Source: Byssovorax sp. (GTDB lineage: Bacteria; Myxococcota_A; Polyangia; Polyangiales; Polyangiaceae). Taken from it: a DNA stretch of 64,000 bases. Position 1 is the stretch's first letter. Every line of letters starts with the position of its first letter. A program made the position numbers and the translations under genes. This document shows, in pieces, positions 53,388 to 62,239 of the stretch. The stretch is from assembly GCA_025362495.1 (NCBI GenBank), contig JANYGI010000063.1, positions 31,236 through 95,235 of the forward strand, in the 5' to 3' direction. The notes under the pieces were generated by a model that was given only the letters and a program-made list of their open reading frames with translations, did not search any database and was not told where the DNA came from.

Positions 53388-55535
53388 TCAGGGCGCGTAC
53401 TTCGTCAGCCAGGCCGTGGAGTTTGTGGCGCTCGCGGCGATGTACCCCGCAATGTACACGTTCCCCGTGGCGTCGACGGCTGCCGAGACGCCGGCATCAT
53501 CGGAGTCCACCGGACCGTTGAAGGTCTGCTTCCAGAGCACGTTGCCCGCAGGATCAAGCTTCTCGGTCCAGATGTCGGTGTGGGTGTTAACCGGGGTTTC
53601 GTAGCCCGTGACGATCACATTACCAGAGGCATCCGTGATGATGCCGGTGGCTGCATCGTCGAGGTTTGCGCCCATCTTGTTGTACTTCGTGGTCCACGTG
53701 GTGGCGCCTGCCGCAGTGTACTTTCGCACCCACGCATTGAAGCCTTGACCGGTGACGAGCTCACCGCCCGCGGCGATGACGTTTCCCGTGGCATCGAACG
53801 TGATGGTCTGTCCGAAGTCGTTGCCGGCCGAAGTCCCCGTGTAGGTTTGCGTCCAGATCGTGGTCGCCGTCGCCCCGTCCGTGTACTTGCGCGTCCACCC
53901 ATCGAGCTGGGTGCTCGAGGCAGCAGTGTACCCGGTCACGACGACGGAGGTGACATTCGCCACCGTCTTGAGCGCGATCCCCAGCCCTCCGTCGTTGCCA
54001 CCCGCAACGTTATTGATGTTGTTGACGGTGTCACTCCAGACGATCGTTCCGTTGATGCCAGCCAGCTTGGCGGTGATGATGTTCGTGCCTTGACCGGCGA
54101 CATTCTGCACCGTACCGGTGATGAAAATGTCCCCCTTGCTGTCGGCAGCAACGCTGTTTCCCGCGTCGTCGAGGTTAAGGCCGCCGTCGAAAAATTGAGT
54201 CCACTGGGTAGCGCCGGCCGAGTTGTACTTGCGAACCCATATGTCGTTCCCGGACGTCGCGTCCTTCGAAACGCCGGTGACGATGACGTTCCCGCTCGGA
54301 TCGACCGCGACCGCATACGCCGCGTCGTCGAGATTGTTCGTGGCGTCGTTGAACGTCTGTTTCCAGATCACGGTGCCCGTCGCGTTGTACTTGATGACTA
54401 CGGCATCGAATCCGTTTGCAGCGGTCGACTCGGCGCCCGCAACGATGATGTTGCCGGTGGAATCGATGACGACCCCGTTCCAGTTCGAGTTCCCGCCAGG
54501 ACTCGTGTAGGTAACCGTGCTGAGCGGGGTGCCGGAGATGACGCAGTCGGAGTTGCAGCCATCGCCGTTGACCGCGTTGCCGTCGTCGCAGGCCTCGGTG
54601 CCTTGCTTGAAGCCGTCACCGCACTTGGCGTTCTTGCAGGCCAGCGTGCAGGTCCCGGCGTTGGCGTTGGCCGCGCCGAGATCGCACTCCTCGGTGCCCG
54701 TCTGGACGAGGCCGTCACCGCACTTCGCCGCCTTGCACATCGAGGTGCAAGCGGCCGTGTCGGCGTTGGCCGCGCCCGTATCGCACTCTTCCACGCCCGT
54801 GCGCACGAAGCCGTCACCGCAGCTCGCGTTCTTGCACATCGAGGTGCAAGCGCCGGTGTCGAGGTTGTTGCCCATCCCGAGGTCGCACTGCTCGACCGTC
54901 GATTGAACGAGCGCGTCACCGCACGTCGCGCTCTTGCACATCGTGGTGCAAGCGCCGGTGTCGGAGTTCGCCGCGCCGAGATCGCAGCCCTCGGTGGGGG
55001 CGACGAGGCCATCGCCGCACGCGGCGTTCTTGCACATCGAGGTACAAGCGCCGGTGTCGGAGTTCATCGCGCCCAGATCGCACTGCTCGCCGGCCTGGAG
55101 GAAGCCATCGCCGCAGGCGGGCACCTTGCACTTCGTCGTGCAGGTGCCGGTGTCGGAGTTCTTCGCGCCTTCGTCGCAGTCCTCGCCCATCTGCTTGAAG
55201 CCGTCGCCGCACGCCGCCTTCTTGCAATCCTTCGTGCAAGCGCCGGTGTCGGAGTTCATCGCTCCGTCGTCGCACTCTTCGCCGGCGTCCGTGTGCCCGT
55301 CGCCGCAGACCGGAGCGGCGCTGCCGCCGGTGCCGCTCGTCATGCCGCCCGTCGTGGCCGTCGTCGTGGCGCCACCGCCGCCCGCGCCACCGACGCTCGA
55401 CGTCGTCGTGTCGGAGCCCGTCGAGGTGGCCGCCGTGCCGCCCGTTCCGCCGGTGCTGCCGCCGCTGCAAGCGGAGCAGAGCATGCCAAGGAGTGTTGCC
55501 GAGAGCCCGATTCTGGGAAAGCGATGAATTGTCAT
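53388..55535 (-). CDS. Large lipoprotein with eight Cys-rich repeats and SBBP propeller
   Basis: A 715-residue lipoprotein; lipobox MLCSAC. After a Gly/Thr linker come eight tandem units of about 30 residues, each with C-G-D-G...E-x-C-D-x-G...D-T-G-A-C-T-x-x-C-K (the myxobacterial DUF4215-type Cys-rich repeat). From about residue 340 onwards about seven SBBP-type propeller blades follow (DPSGNVIVTGVSKDA, DATGNVYIAGY). The same two modules occur separately elsewhere in this window. It is probably a stable extracellular binding or adhesion protein. Confidence 0.85.
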   Translation of the reverse strand: MTIHRFPRIGLSATLLGMLCSACSGGSTGGTGGTAATSTGSDTTTSSVGGAGGGGATTTATTGGMTSGTGGSAAPVCGDGHTDAGEECDDGAMNSDTGACTKDCKKAACGDGFKQMGEDCDEGAKNSDTGTCTTKCKVPACGDGFLQAGEQCDLGAMNSDTGACTSMCKNAACGDGLVAPTEGCDLGAANSDTGACTTMCKSATCGDALVQSTVEQCDLGMGNNLDTGACTSMCKNASCGDGFVRTGVEECDTGAANADTAACTSMCKAAKCGDGLVQTGTEECDLGAANANAGTCTLACKNAKCGDGFKQGTEACDDGNAVNGDGCNSDCVISGTPLSTVTYTSPGGNSNWNGVVIDSTGNIIVAGAESTAANGFDAVVIKYNATGTVIWKQTFNDATNNLDDAAYAVAVDPSGNVIVTGVSKDATSGNDIWVRKYNSAGATQWTQFFDGGLNLDDAGNSVAADSKGDIFITGTVQNVAGQGTNIITAKLAGINGTIVWSDTVNNINNVAGGNDGGLGIALKTVANVTSVVVTGYTAASSTQLDGWTRKYTDGATATTIWTQTYTGTSAGNDFGQTITFDATGNVIAAGGELVTGQGFNAWVRKYTAAGATTWTTKYNKMGANLDDAATGIITDASGNVIVTGYETPVNTHTDIWTEKLDPAGNVLWKQTFNGPVDSDDAGVSAAVDATGNVYIAGYIAASATNSTAWLTKYAP

Positions 55536-55725
55536 TGTGGGCGGACTCTTGCCGAGCACCCAATCGAAGTAAATTTCTTTTGGGCCTGGAGAGCCCACGT
55601 GCAGAAAAATGACAGGGGGACCCGGGCGGGCTCGCCTGCGGATCGGGGATGTGCCGCTGTTGCCACCCCCGCGGGATCGCGAAGCAATTGGACCGTCTGG
55701 CCGGGCCGACTAGTCTAGGCGGCTC

Positions 55726-58653
55726 ATGGCCCAAGAAGTCCCGGCCGTCGCCATCACCCGCCTCCAGCGGATCTGGGAGGACGAGGTGCGGCCGTCCGCG
55801 CGCCGCGCGCTGCTCGCGCTCACCGTCGGGGTCGTCTTCGGGGCGGCTCACCTCGCGCGGATCGGATCGAGCTCGGCGCGCCTCGGTGCGGCGATCGGCC
55901 TCGCCGCCGTGTTGATCCTGCTCGTCGTGCGGACGATCGTGCTGCGCCGGCGTCGCCGCGATGTCCGGCGGATCGTGCGCGCCACCATCGGCCGCGCCGA
56001 TCCCGAGCTCGGCGCGGCCACCATCCGCGCGCTCTCGCTCGTCGATCGCACGCGCGCCGACGATCGCGCCGGATCGCCGGAGCTCGCCTCCCTCCACCTC
56101 ACCCGCCTCCTCGGTCGCGCGCCCGCCGAGCGCATCGCCGGCCACGCCGCGCGGGCCGGATCGCGGTGGTCGAGCGCGGGCTTCGCGCTCGCCGTGCTGT
56201 GCGGGATCGTCGCCCTGTCGACGCCCCTCCGCATCGTCGAGGGCCTCGACGTGCTCGCCGCGAAGGGCGGCGCCGCCCCGCTCGATCTCGTGTGGCTAGA
56301 GGCCGTGGAGATGGCCGTGGTGCCGCCCGAGTATCTCCACCAGGCCGGCGGCGAGATCAGCGCGTTCTCGCGGACGTCGGCGCCGCGCGGGAGCACGATC
56401 ACCGTGCGCGGGCGGCCGATCCACGCCGGCCGCGCCCTCGTGCTCACCGACGGGATCCGCGACGAGGCCTTCGTCGACGACGGCTCGGGCGCGCTCGTGG
56501 CGCGATGGACGCTCGGCGACACGAGCACGCTCCGCGTCGCCGCGCGCTTCGGCGCCGTGCGGATCGCCCAGGCCGACGAGCAGCCCGTGATCTCGATCCC
56601 CGACGAATTCCCCACGATCAACGTCGAGAGGGCGCCGCGCACCGTGCGCATACTCGAGGAGCCGAGCCTCCCGATTCACTACGAGGCCGTCGACGATCAC
56701 GGCCTGCGCGAGGTCGATCTGGTGCTCCGCGCCGGCAAGCGCGAGGAGCGGCGCGTGCTCTCGCGACCGCAGGCGGGCGCCACGATCGATCGCGGCGGGT
56801 ACGAGGTGCGCGCGAACGATCCGTTCTTCAAGGGGACGTTCACGCCCGTCGAGGTCACCGTCGAGGCCCGCGACAACGACGTGGTCTCGGGGCCGAAATG
56901 GGGCAAGAGCGCGGCGATCCTGGTGATCTTGCCCCAGGTGGGCGAGCCCGAGGCGCTGCGGTATCAAGCGCTGATCGGGGCGCGCGACGCGGTGACGGAT
57001 CTGCTCGCGTTCCGGCTCGAAGAGAAGGTCGCGGCGAGCAGCGCCGCCGCCTCGAAGGCACCCGCGGGCGCGGCGAAGGCGCCGCCGAGCGATCACCTCG
57101 CGCGCGAGATCGAGAAGCAGGCCGCGGCGGTGAAGGCCGTGGAGAGCGCGCTCGCCGGCACGTACGGCGGGCTCGGCCTGCGCGGCCGCATCGTGGCGAT
57201 GATGCGCGGGCAGATGCGGCGGCTGGCGACGGCGCTCGACGCGGAGAAGAAGGGCCCGTCGAGCCCCGGCGATCGGCACCAGAAGCTCGTCGACGAGACC
57301 GAGGGCGCGCTGCTCGCGATCGACGTCGGTGTGCGCACGCAGGGCGTCCGCGACGCGCGCAGCGTGGCCAAGCGCCTCGCCGACGTGGCCGACGAGTCGG
57401 CCGAGGCCGCGTCGCTCGCGAGCTCCGGCGCGGAGACCAAAGTGCCCGCTGTGGCGCGCCTCGACGCGGCCGTCGAGGTGCTCGGCGGAGGCGCGACGCA
57501 GCTCCTCCGGCTCGGCGATCTGGGGCTCGATCTCGGGGAGATCGTGCAGAACGATCTGCGACGGATCGCGCGCGCCCGCGAGGCCGGCGATCTGCGTCAC
57601 GCCGAGCTCGCGGCGCGCGATCTGGCGGCGCGGCTGCGCGAGCCGGATCCGTCGTTCTCGGGCGGCGGCGGCAAGGGCGGCACGGAGTCGGGCGGCCCGC
57701 CCTCGCCCGGGGCGAGCGGCGAAGAGGCGTCCGGCGCGGCCGAAGAGGCCGCGCAAGCAGCGCGCGAGCTCGACGATCTCACGCGCGATCACGGCCAGCA
57801 GATGGACGAGGTCGAGGACGCGCTGAAGAAGGCCGCGTCTCCCGAGGAGATCGCGGCGCTGAAGGAAGAGGTGAAGCGCCACGCCGAGGCGATCCGCGAG
57901 GCCGTGAAGAAGCTCCCGCAGCAGGGCGGCGATCCGGGATCGGCGGAGGACTCCGCGGCAGCCGGGCGGGCCGCGGCCGAGTCGATGGCCGGCGCGCTCG
58001 AGCGGACCGAGCTCCGCGACGCGGTCGAGAGCGGAAAGAAGGCCTCGCAGGCGCTGAAAGAGGCGAAGCAGGTCGGCGATCAGCCGAGCCAGTTCTCGCA
58101 GGAGCAGCAGGCGGGGCGCGAGGCCGGCAGCGCGCGCGAGTCGCTCGAGCGCGAGCTCGCGTGGGCCGAGGACGCCCTCGAGAAGCTGCGCAAGGCCTCC
58201 TCGGCGAACGCCAAGGCCGACCTCGAGAAGCTCAGCAAGGCCGAGCAGCGGCTAGCCGAGCGCGCGCGCGATCTCGGCAAGAAGGGCGAGGCCGGCGATC
58301 GCAGCTTGCCCCAGGACATGCTCGATCGCCTCACCGAGGCCGAGCAGTCGATGCACGACGCCGAGAAGGCGCTGAAAGAGGGCGACGGCGATCGCGGCAC
58401 GCGCCACCAGCAGGAGGCGCAGCGCCAGCTCGAGATGGCCCGCGCGCAGCAGAACGAGCAAGACGAGGGCGAGAGCGAGGGGACGCGCGAAGGCGAGAGC
58501 AAGCGCGCCGCGAAGAAGACGGAGATCCCCGACAAGGACAAGCACAAGGGCCCGGAAGACTTCCGGCGCCGGGTGATCGAGGGCCTCGGCGGATCGGCCG
58601 ATCCGCTCCTGCGCGACGCCGTGAAGCGCTACGCGGAGGGCCTGCTCAAGTGA
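55726..58653 (+). CDS. DUF4175-type membrane protein with long coiled coil
   Basis: A 975-residue inner-membrane protein. Two TM helices near residues 28-72 and one near 148-170 are followed by a periplasmic Ig-like domain (about 230-410), including YEAVDDHGLREVDL as in DUF4175/TIGR02302 proteins. From about residue 430 to the end it is a Glu/Ala/Lys/Arg-rich coiled coil with Gln-rich stretches, likely a long rod. The family is widespread in Proteobacteria, often beside BatA-type or MoxR genes; no such gene is adjacent here. The stop overlaps the next start (GTGA). Confidence 0.8.
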   Translation: MAQEVPAVAITRLQRIWEDEVRPSARRALLALTVGVVFGAAHLARIGSSSARLGAAIGLAAVLILLVVRTIVLRRRRRDVRRIVRATIGRADPELGAATIRALSLVDRTRADDRAGSPELASLHLTRLLGRAPAERIAGHAARAGSRWSSAGFALAVLCGIVALSTPLRIVEGLDVLAAKGGAAPLDLVWLEAVEMAVVPPEYLHQAGGEISAFSRTSAPRGSTITVRGRPIHAGRALVLTDGIRDEAFVDDGSGALVARWTLGDTSTLRVAARFGAVRIAQADEQPVISIPDEFPTINVERAPRTVRILEEPSLPIHYEAVDDHGLREVDLVLRAGKREERRVLSRPQAGATIDRGGYEVRANDPFFKGTFTPVEVTVEARDNDVVSGPKWGKSAAILVILPQVGEPEALRYQALIGARDAVTDLLAFRLEEKVAASSAAASKAPAGAAKAPPSDHLAREIEKQAAAVKAVESALAGTYGGLGLRGRIVAMMRGQMRRLATALDAEKKGPSSPGDRHQKLVDETEGALLAIDVGVRTQGVRDARSVAKRLADVADESAEAASLASSGAETKVPAVARLDAAVEVLGGGATQLLRLGDLGLDLGEIVQNDLRRIARAREAGDLRHAELAARDLAARLREPDPSFSGGGGKGGTESGGPPSPGASGEEASGAAEEAAQAARELDDLTRDHGQQMDEVEDALKKAASPEEIAALKEEVKRHAEAIREAVKKLPQQGGDPGSAEDSAAAGRAAAESMAGALERTELRDAVESGKKASQALKEAKQVGDQPSQFSQEQQAGREAGSARESLERELAWAEDALEKLRKASSANAKADLEKLSKAEQRLAERARDLGKKGEAGDRSLPQDMLDRLTEAEQSMHDAEKALKEGDGDRGTRHQQEAQRQLEMARAQQNEQDEGESEGTREGESKRAAKKTEIPDKDKHKGPEDFRRRVIEGLGGSADPLLRDAVKRYAEGLLK

Positions 58654-60197
58654 AGACCACGACCATCGCTCGGCTGGCGCGGATCGCCGCGGTGACCTCG
58701 ACGCTGCTCGCGGCGACGGCGTTCGCCGCGCCGAAGGCCGCGCCCGTGTATCGCCCGCTCGCGGGGGACTTGCTGCGCGCGTCGCGGGCGCGCGACGCGA
58801 TCCTGGAGCTGGATTTGCCGGGCGGTCAGCGCGCGCTCGAGGGCGTCGATCAGGCCGATCCGGCGCTCTCGGTGGAGCGCGCGCGGCTGATGCTGTTCTC
58901 CGGCGACTACGACGGCGCGGTCTCGCTGCTGGCGCGACAAGACCTCGCCGCGACCGAAGAGGGCGCCGAGCTCGGCTACATTTCCGCGGGCTGCGCGCGG
59001 GGAATGGCCGCGACGATCGCCGTGCGCGACGACGCGCGCGGGGTCGAGGTGCGCCTCCAGGACGACGAGGATCGCGCCCTCGTGCCGCTGCTCGCCGACG
59101 TCGCCGTGCAGGTCCAGAAGACGCTGATGAAGGATCTCGGCGTCGAGCTCCCGAAGCCGCTGCGCGTGGATCTGGTGCGCGATCAGTTCACCCTCGCGGC
59201 GATGACGGGCTTGCCGCTCGAGGCGGCGCGCACGACGGGGACCGTCGCCGTCGCGAAGTGGGGCCGCGTGACCATGGTGTCGCCGCGCGCGATGCAGCAC
59301 GGCTACCCGTGGCTCGACACGCTGGCGCACGAGATGACCCACCTCGCGCTCTCGCGAGGCACGCGCGACAAGGCGCCGCTCTGGCTGCAAGAGGGCGTGG
59401 CCAAGCGCGAGGAGACCCGCTGGCGCGAGCCGCAGCCGCTCGACGACGTGCCCTCGATCGACGTGGTCGCGGCCGTCGGCCTCGACAAGGGGCTCGGTCG
59501 CCCCATCGACAAGCTCGGCCCCTCGATCGCCATGCTGCCGACGCCCGAGCAGGCTCAGGTCGCGTTCGCCGAGGTGCAGAGCTTCATCCGCTTCTGGACG
59601 AAAGAGCTCGGCGACGACGCCCTCCCGCAGCTCGTCCTGCGCATCCGCGCGCTCGACGATCCGAACGACGTGAGCCGCGCGATCAAGGAAGTATCGCAGG
59701 TCGATTTCGCCGAGTGGGACCGGCGCTGGCGCGGCCACCTCGCGACGGTCTCGCACGAGCTGCCGGCCGATCAGATGCCCGGCGGGAGCATTCCGAACGT
59801 GCACGAGATCGTCAAGCGCGTGCGCCTCGGCGAGCTCCTGCGCGAGCGCGGGCACTTCGCCGTCGCGGCCGGCGAGCTCGCCAAGGCCCAGGTGATCGTG
59901 CCCGCCGATCCGTCGATCCGCTGCTTCCTCGCGGCGGCGCTGCTCGCTCAGGGCGACCGCGCCGCGGCGGCGCCGTGGGTCGAGACGATCGAGGACGTGC
60001 ACGGCCGCCAGGGCCGCTGGTGGTCGCTCCACGGGCTGCTCTTCGCCGATCGCGACGCCGACAAATCGTTCTCGTACGGCGTCGCGCTCGATCCGCTGAA
60101 CCCCCAGGTGGCCTGCGAAGAGAAGCTCGCGCCGGCGCTGCCCACCGACGCGATCCGCTCGGCGCTCTGCGGGACGGCACGACGAATCCCTCGGTGA
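58650..60197 (+). CDS. HExxH gluzincin-like peptidase (Peptidase_MA family)
   Basis: A 515-residue exported protein starting with GTG in the overlap with the DUF4175 gene; signal peptide TSTLLAATAFAAP. The zinc site is HEMTH (LAHEMTHLALSRG) with the third ligand Glu in WLQEGVAKREE, about 26 residues later, as in Peptidase_MA_2 proteins. Residues before (about 60-170) and after (about 380-500) are helical TPR-like repeats. It would act in the periplasm, perhaps on or with its coupled membrane partner. It is convergent with the Cys-rich lipoprotein gene with one base between stops. Confidence 0.85.
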   Translation: MKTTTIARLARIAAVTSTLLAATAFAAPKAAPVYRPLAGDLLRASRARDAILELDLPGGQRALEGVDQADPALSVERARLMLFSGDYDGAVSLLARQDLAATEEGAELGYISAGCARGMAATIAVRDDARGVEVRLQDDEDRALVPLLADVAVQVQKTLMKDLGVELPKPLRVDLVRDQFTLAAMTGLPLEAARTTGTVAVAKWGRVTMVSPRAMQHGYPWLDTLAHEMTHLALSRGTRDKAPLWLQEGVAKREETRWREPQPLDDVPSIDVVAAVGLDKGLGRPIDKLGPSIAMLPTPEQAQVAFAEVQSFIRFWTKELGDDALPQLVLRIRALDDPNDVSRAIKEVSQVDFAEWDRRWRGHLATVSHELPADQMPGGSIPNVHEIVKRVRLGELLRERGHFAVAAGELAKAQVIVPADPSIRCFLAAALLAQGDRAAAAPWVETIEDVHGRQGRWWSLHGLLFADRDADKSFSYGVALDPLNPQVACEEKLAPALPTDAIRSALCGTARRIPR

Positions 60198-60198
60198 A

Positions 60199-61236
60199 TC
60201 AAGGCCCACAAGGGCCGCAGTCCACGAGCTGGTTGCAGTTGTTCGGCACGAAGGCGCACTTGCCGGCGCAGGTCGTCGCCACCGGATCGGGGAAGCACAC
60301 GCAGATCGCCTGCAGGCACGACGAGCCGCCGGGGCAGCCGCCGCACGTGACCGTCTGGCCGCAGTTATTCGCGACCGGGCCGCAGTGGCCGAGGCACGTC
60401 ATGACATCCATCTTCGGCGTGCAGCAGACGCCGCCCGCGCACACCATGCTCGCGCAGTCGCCGGCGCCGCCGCAGGCCTTCCCGTCGCCGCACGGCGGGC
60501 AGCCGCCGCCGCAATCGAGGTCGGTCTCGGGGCCGTTCTTCACGTGATCGGTGCACGTCGGCGCCTTGCAGATCTTGCTCTTGCAGACGCCGCTCTGGCA
60601 GTCGGCCGGGCCCGCGCAGCTCTTCCCGTCGGCGCACGCGCTGCACGGGCCGCCGCAGTCGACGTCGCTCTCGCCCGCGTCCTTCAGCAGATCGGAGCAG
60701 CCGGTCGGCATGCAGAGCGAGCCCTTGCAGATCTTGCCCGGGCAGTCGGAGTCGCTCAGGCAGCCGATGCAGTCGCCGGCGCCCGAGCACACCTTGCCGC
60801 CGCCCTGCGTGCAGGCCACGCCCGCGGCCTTCGCGGTGTTCGTCGGCACTCCGTTCGCGCAGGTGTCGTCGGTGCACTCGCGCCCGTCGTCGCGCGGATC
60901 GTCGGCCACCGCGCTGCGCACGAGGCCGTGGCCATCGCACTCGATCTGCTGACAATCGCCGGCGATCTGCGAGACGGTGAGCGTCCCGCTCGCGGCGTCG
61001 ACGCTGCCGCAACGGTGATCGACGCAGGTGGCCTCGCGGCAGTCGGGGAACGGTGGCGCGGGGCAGTCGCTCGCGGCCTGGCACTCGCTCACGCCCGCGC
61101 CGCCGCCGCCGCTCGACGAGGACGAGGAGCCCGAGCTGCCCTCGTCGAGCTGGCCCGGCTCGATCTGGAGAATGGTGCTGCAGCCGCCGAGGGCGATCAG
61201 CAGCGTGATCGTCGCGGACAATGCGCGCGCTTGCAT
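60199..61236 (-). CDS. Cys-rich lipoprotein
   Basis: A 345-residue lipoprotein with lipobox ALGGC and a short Ser-rich linker. The mature part contains over 40 Cys in repeated modules, for example CQSGVCKSKICKAPTC, DCGGPCSAC and DLDCGGGCPPCGDG. These match Cys-rich domains of secreted myxobacterial proteins, probably disulfide-stabilised. The start codon overlaps the stop of the TPR/two-TM gene (TGATG), so kinase, membrane protein and this lipoprotein appear to be one operon. Confidence 0.8.
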   Translation of the reverse strand: MQARALSATITLLIALGGCSTILQIEPGQLDEGSSGSSSSSSGGGGAGVSECQAASDCPAPPFPDCREATCVDHRCGSVDAASGTLTVSQIAGDCQQIECDGHGLVRSAVADDPRDDGRECTDDTCANGVPTNTAKAAGVACTQGGGKVCSGAGDCIGCLSDSDCPGKICKGSLCMPTGCSDLLKDAGESDVDCGGPCSACADGKSCAGPADCQSGVCKSKICKAPTCTDHVKNGPETDLDCGGGCPPCGDGKACGGAGDCASMVCAGGVCCTPKMDVMTCLGHCGPVANNCGQTVTCGGCPGGSSCLQAICVCFPDPVATTCAGKCAFVPNNCNQLVDCGPCGP

Positions 61237-62210
61237 CAGAAGGCTCCTCGAAGCGTCGCGCCCCAGAGCCCCGCGCCGAAGGACGGAGCCGCCTGGATCC
61301 CCGTGGAATGAAGCCTCTTTGCGCTCGTAGGCGCCGTGAGCCACAGCGCGGCGCCGCCGCCGAGGGCCGCGAGGCCGACGATCACCGCGGCCGTGGCCGC
61401 GCTCGCGCTGCCGAGTGCGTCGTCGCGGAGCTCGACGCCGAGCGCGTCGCAGCTGTTGCCGCGGCAATGCGCGGCAGAGCTGTGGTCCTTCGCCACCGCG
61501 ACGCCCGTGAAGATCGCGCCCGCCCCGAGCGCCGCGAGGCCGGAGCCGGCGACGATCACGGCGACGAGGCGCTGCGATCGGCCCGGCGTCGCCTCGCCGG
61601 GGACGGCCTTCACGGCGAGATCTTCCAGCGGCGGCACGGTGATCTCGGTGGCCTTCTGGTTCGCGACGATCGTCACCGGCAGCGTCCAGCGCCGCTTGCC
61701 GGGCGCCGTCACCTCGATCGCGTGCCACCCGGGATCCATCGGCGTCGCCTCGCTCCAGGCCGCGGGATCGACCGTCACGCCGTCGCGCTTCACCTCGAGC
61801 CCGGCCGTCTGGCTCGCCTTCGGCACCAGGATCGTGAGCCGCACGAGGCCGAGCGCCAGCGCCGTCGCGCGCTCCGTGGCCACGGCCTCGCGACGCGCGT
61901 CGCTCACGCGCTTGGCCTCCGCCGCGGCGTCGCGGAACACGGCCCACGCGCTCGCCGTGCGCCCCATCTTCTCGTAGCAATCACCGAGGTTGAGCAGCGT
62001 CCCGATCGCCGGATCGAGGCGCTGGCTCTCGGCGAATTTCGGGCACGCGTCGGCGAAGCGCGACGCGGCGAGCAGCCGTCGCCCCTCGGCGAAGAGCGCC
62101 TCGGCCCGGGGGGGATCGCCCGCGTCCTCGGCGTGGGCGGTCGCGGCGGCGATCAGCAACGGCGCGAGCGCGCAGAAGCGGAGCGCCATCTGGCGTGGAT
62201 GCACATCCAT
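61236..62210 (-). CDS. TPR/PEGA-type two-TM protein paired with a kinase
   Basis: A 324-residue exported protein, start 62210 (62189 alternative). After the signal peptide (ALAPLLIAAATAHA) are TPR-like helices (ALFAEGRRLLAASRFADACPKFAESQRLDPAIGTLLNLGDCYEKMG), a PEGA-like region (SQTAGLEVKRDGVTVD) and two TM segments (VAVIVAGSGLAALGAGAIFTGVA, AAVIVGLAALGGGAALWL). It follows the kinase by 29 bases. Its architecture and context match the gene at 45706, including the position directly after a kinase gene. Confidence 0.8.
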   Translation of the reverse strand: MDVHPRQMALRFCALAPLLIAAATAHAEDAGDPPRAEALFAEGRRLLAASRFADACPKFAESQRLDPAIGTLLNLGDCYEKMGRTASAWAVFRDAAAEAKRVSDARREAVATERATALALGLVRLTILVPKASQTAGLEVKRDGVTVDPAAWSEATPMDPGWHAIEVTAPGKRRWTLPVTIVANQKATEITVPPLEDLAVKAVPGEATPGRSQRLVAVIVAGSGLAALGAGAIFTGVAVAKDHSSAAHCRGNSCDALGVELRDDALGSASAATAAVIVGLAALGGGAALWLTAPTSAKRLHSTGIQAAPSFGAGLWGATLRGAF

Positions 62211-62239
62211 GGTCGGGCTCGATCACGCGGCGCGAGGGA

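Noticed and set aside
56166..58649. Long plus-strand frame upstream of the HExxH peptidase
   Set aside because: It is Arg-rich out-of-frame sequence of the DUF4175 gene; the peptidase begins at the GTG at 58650 with a signal peptide.
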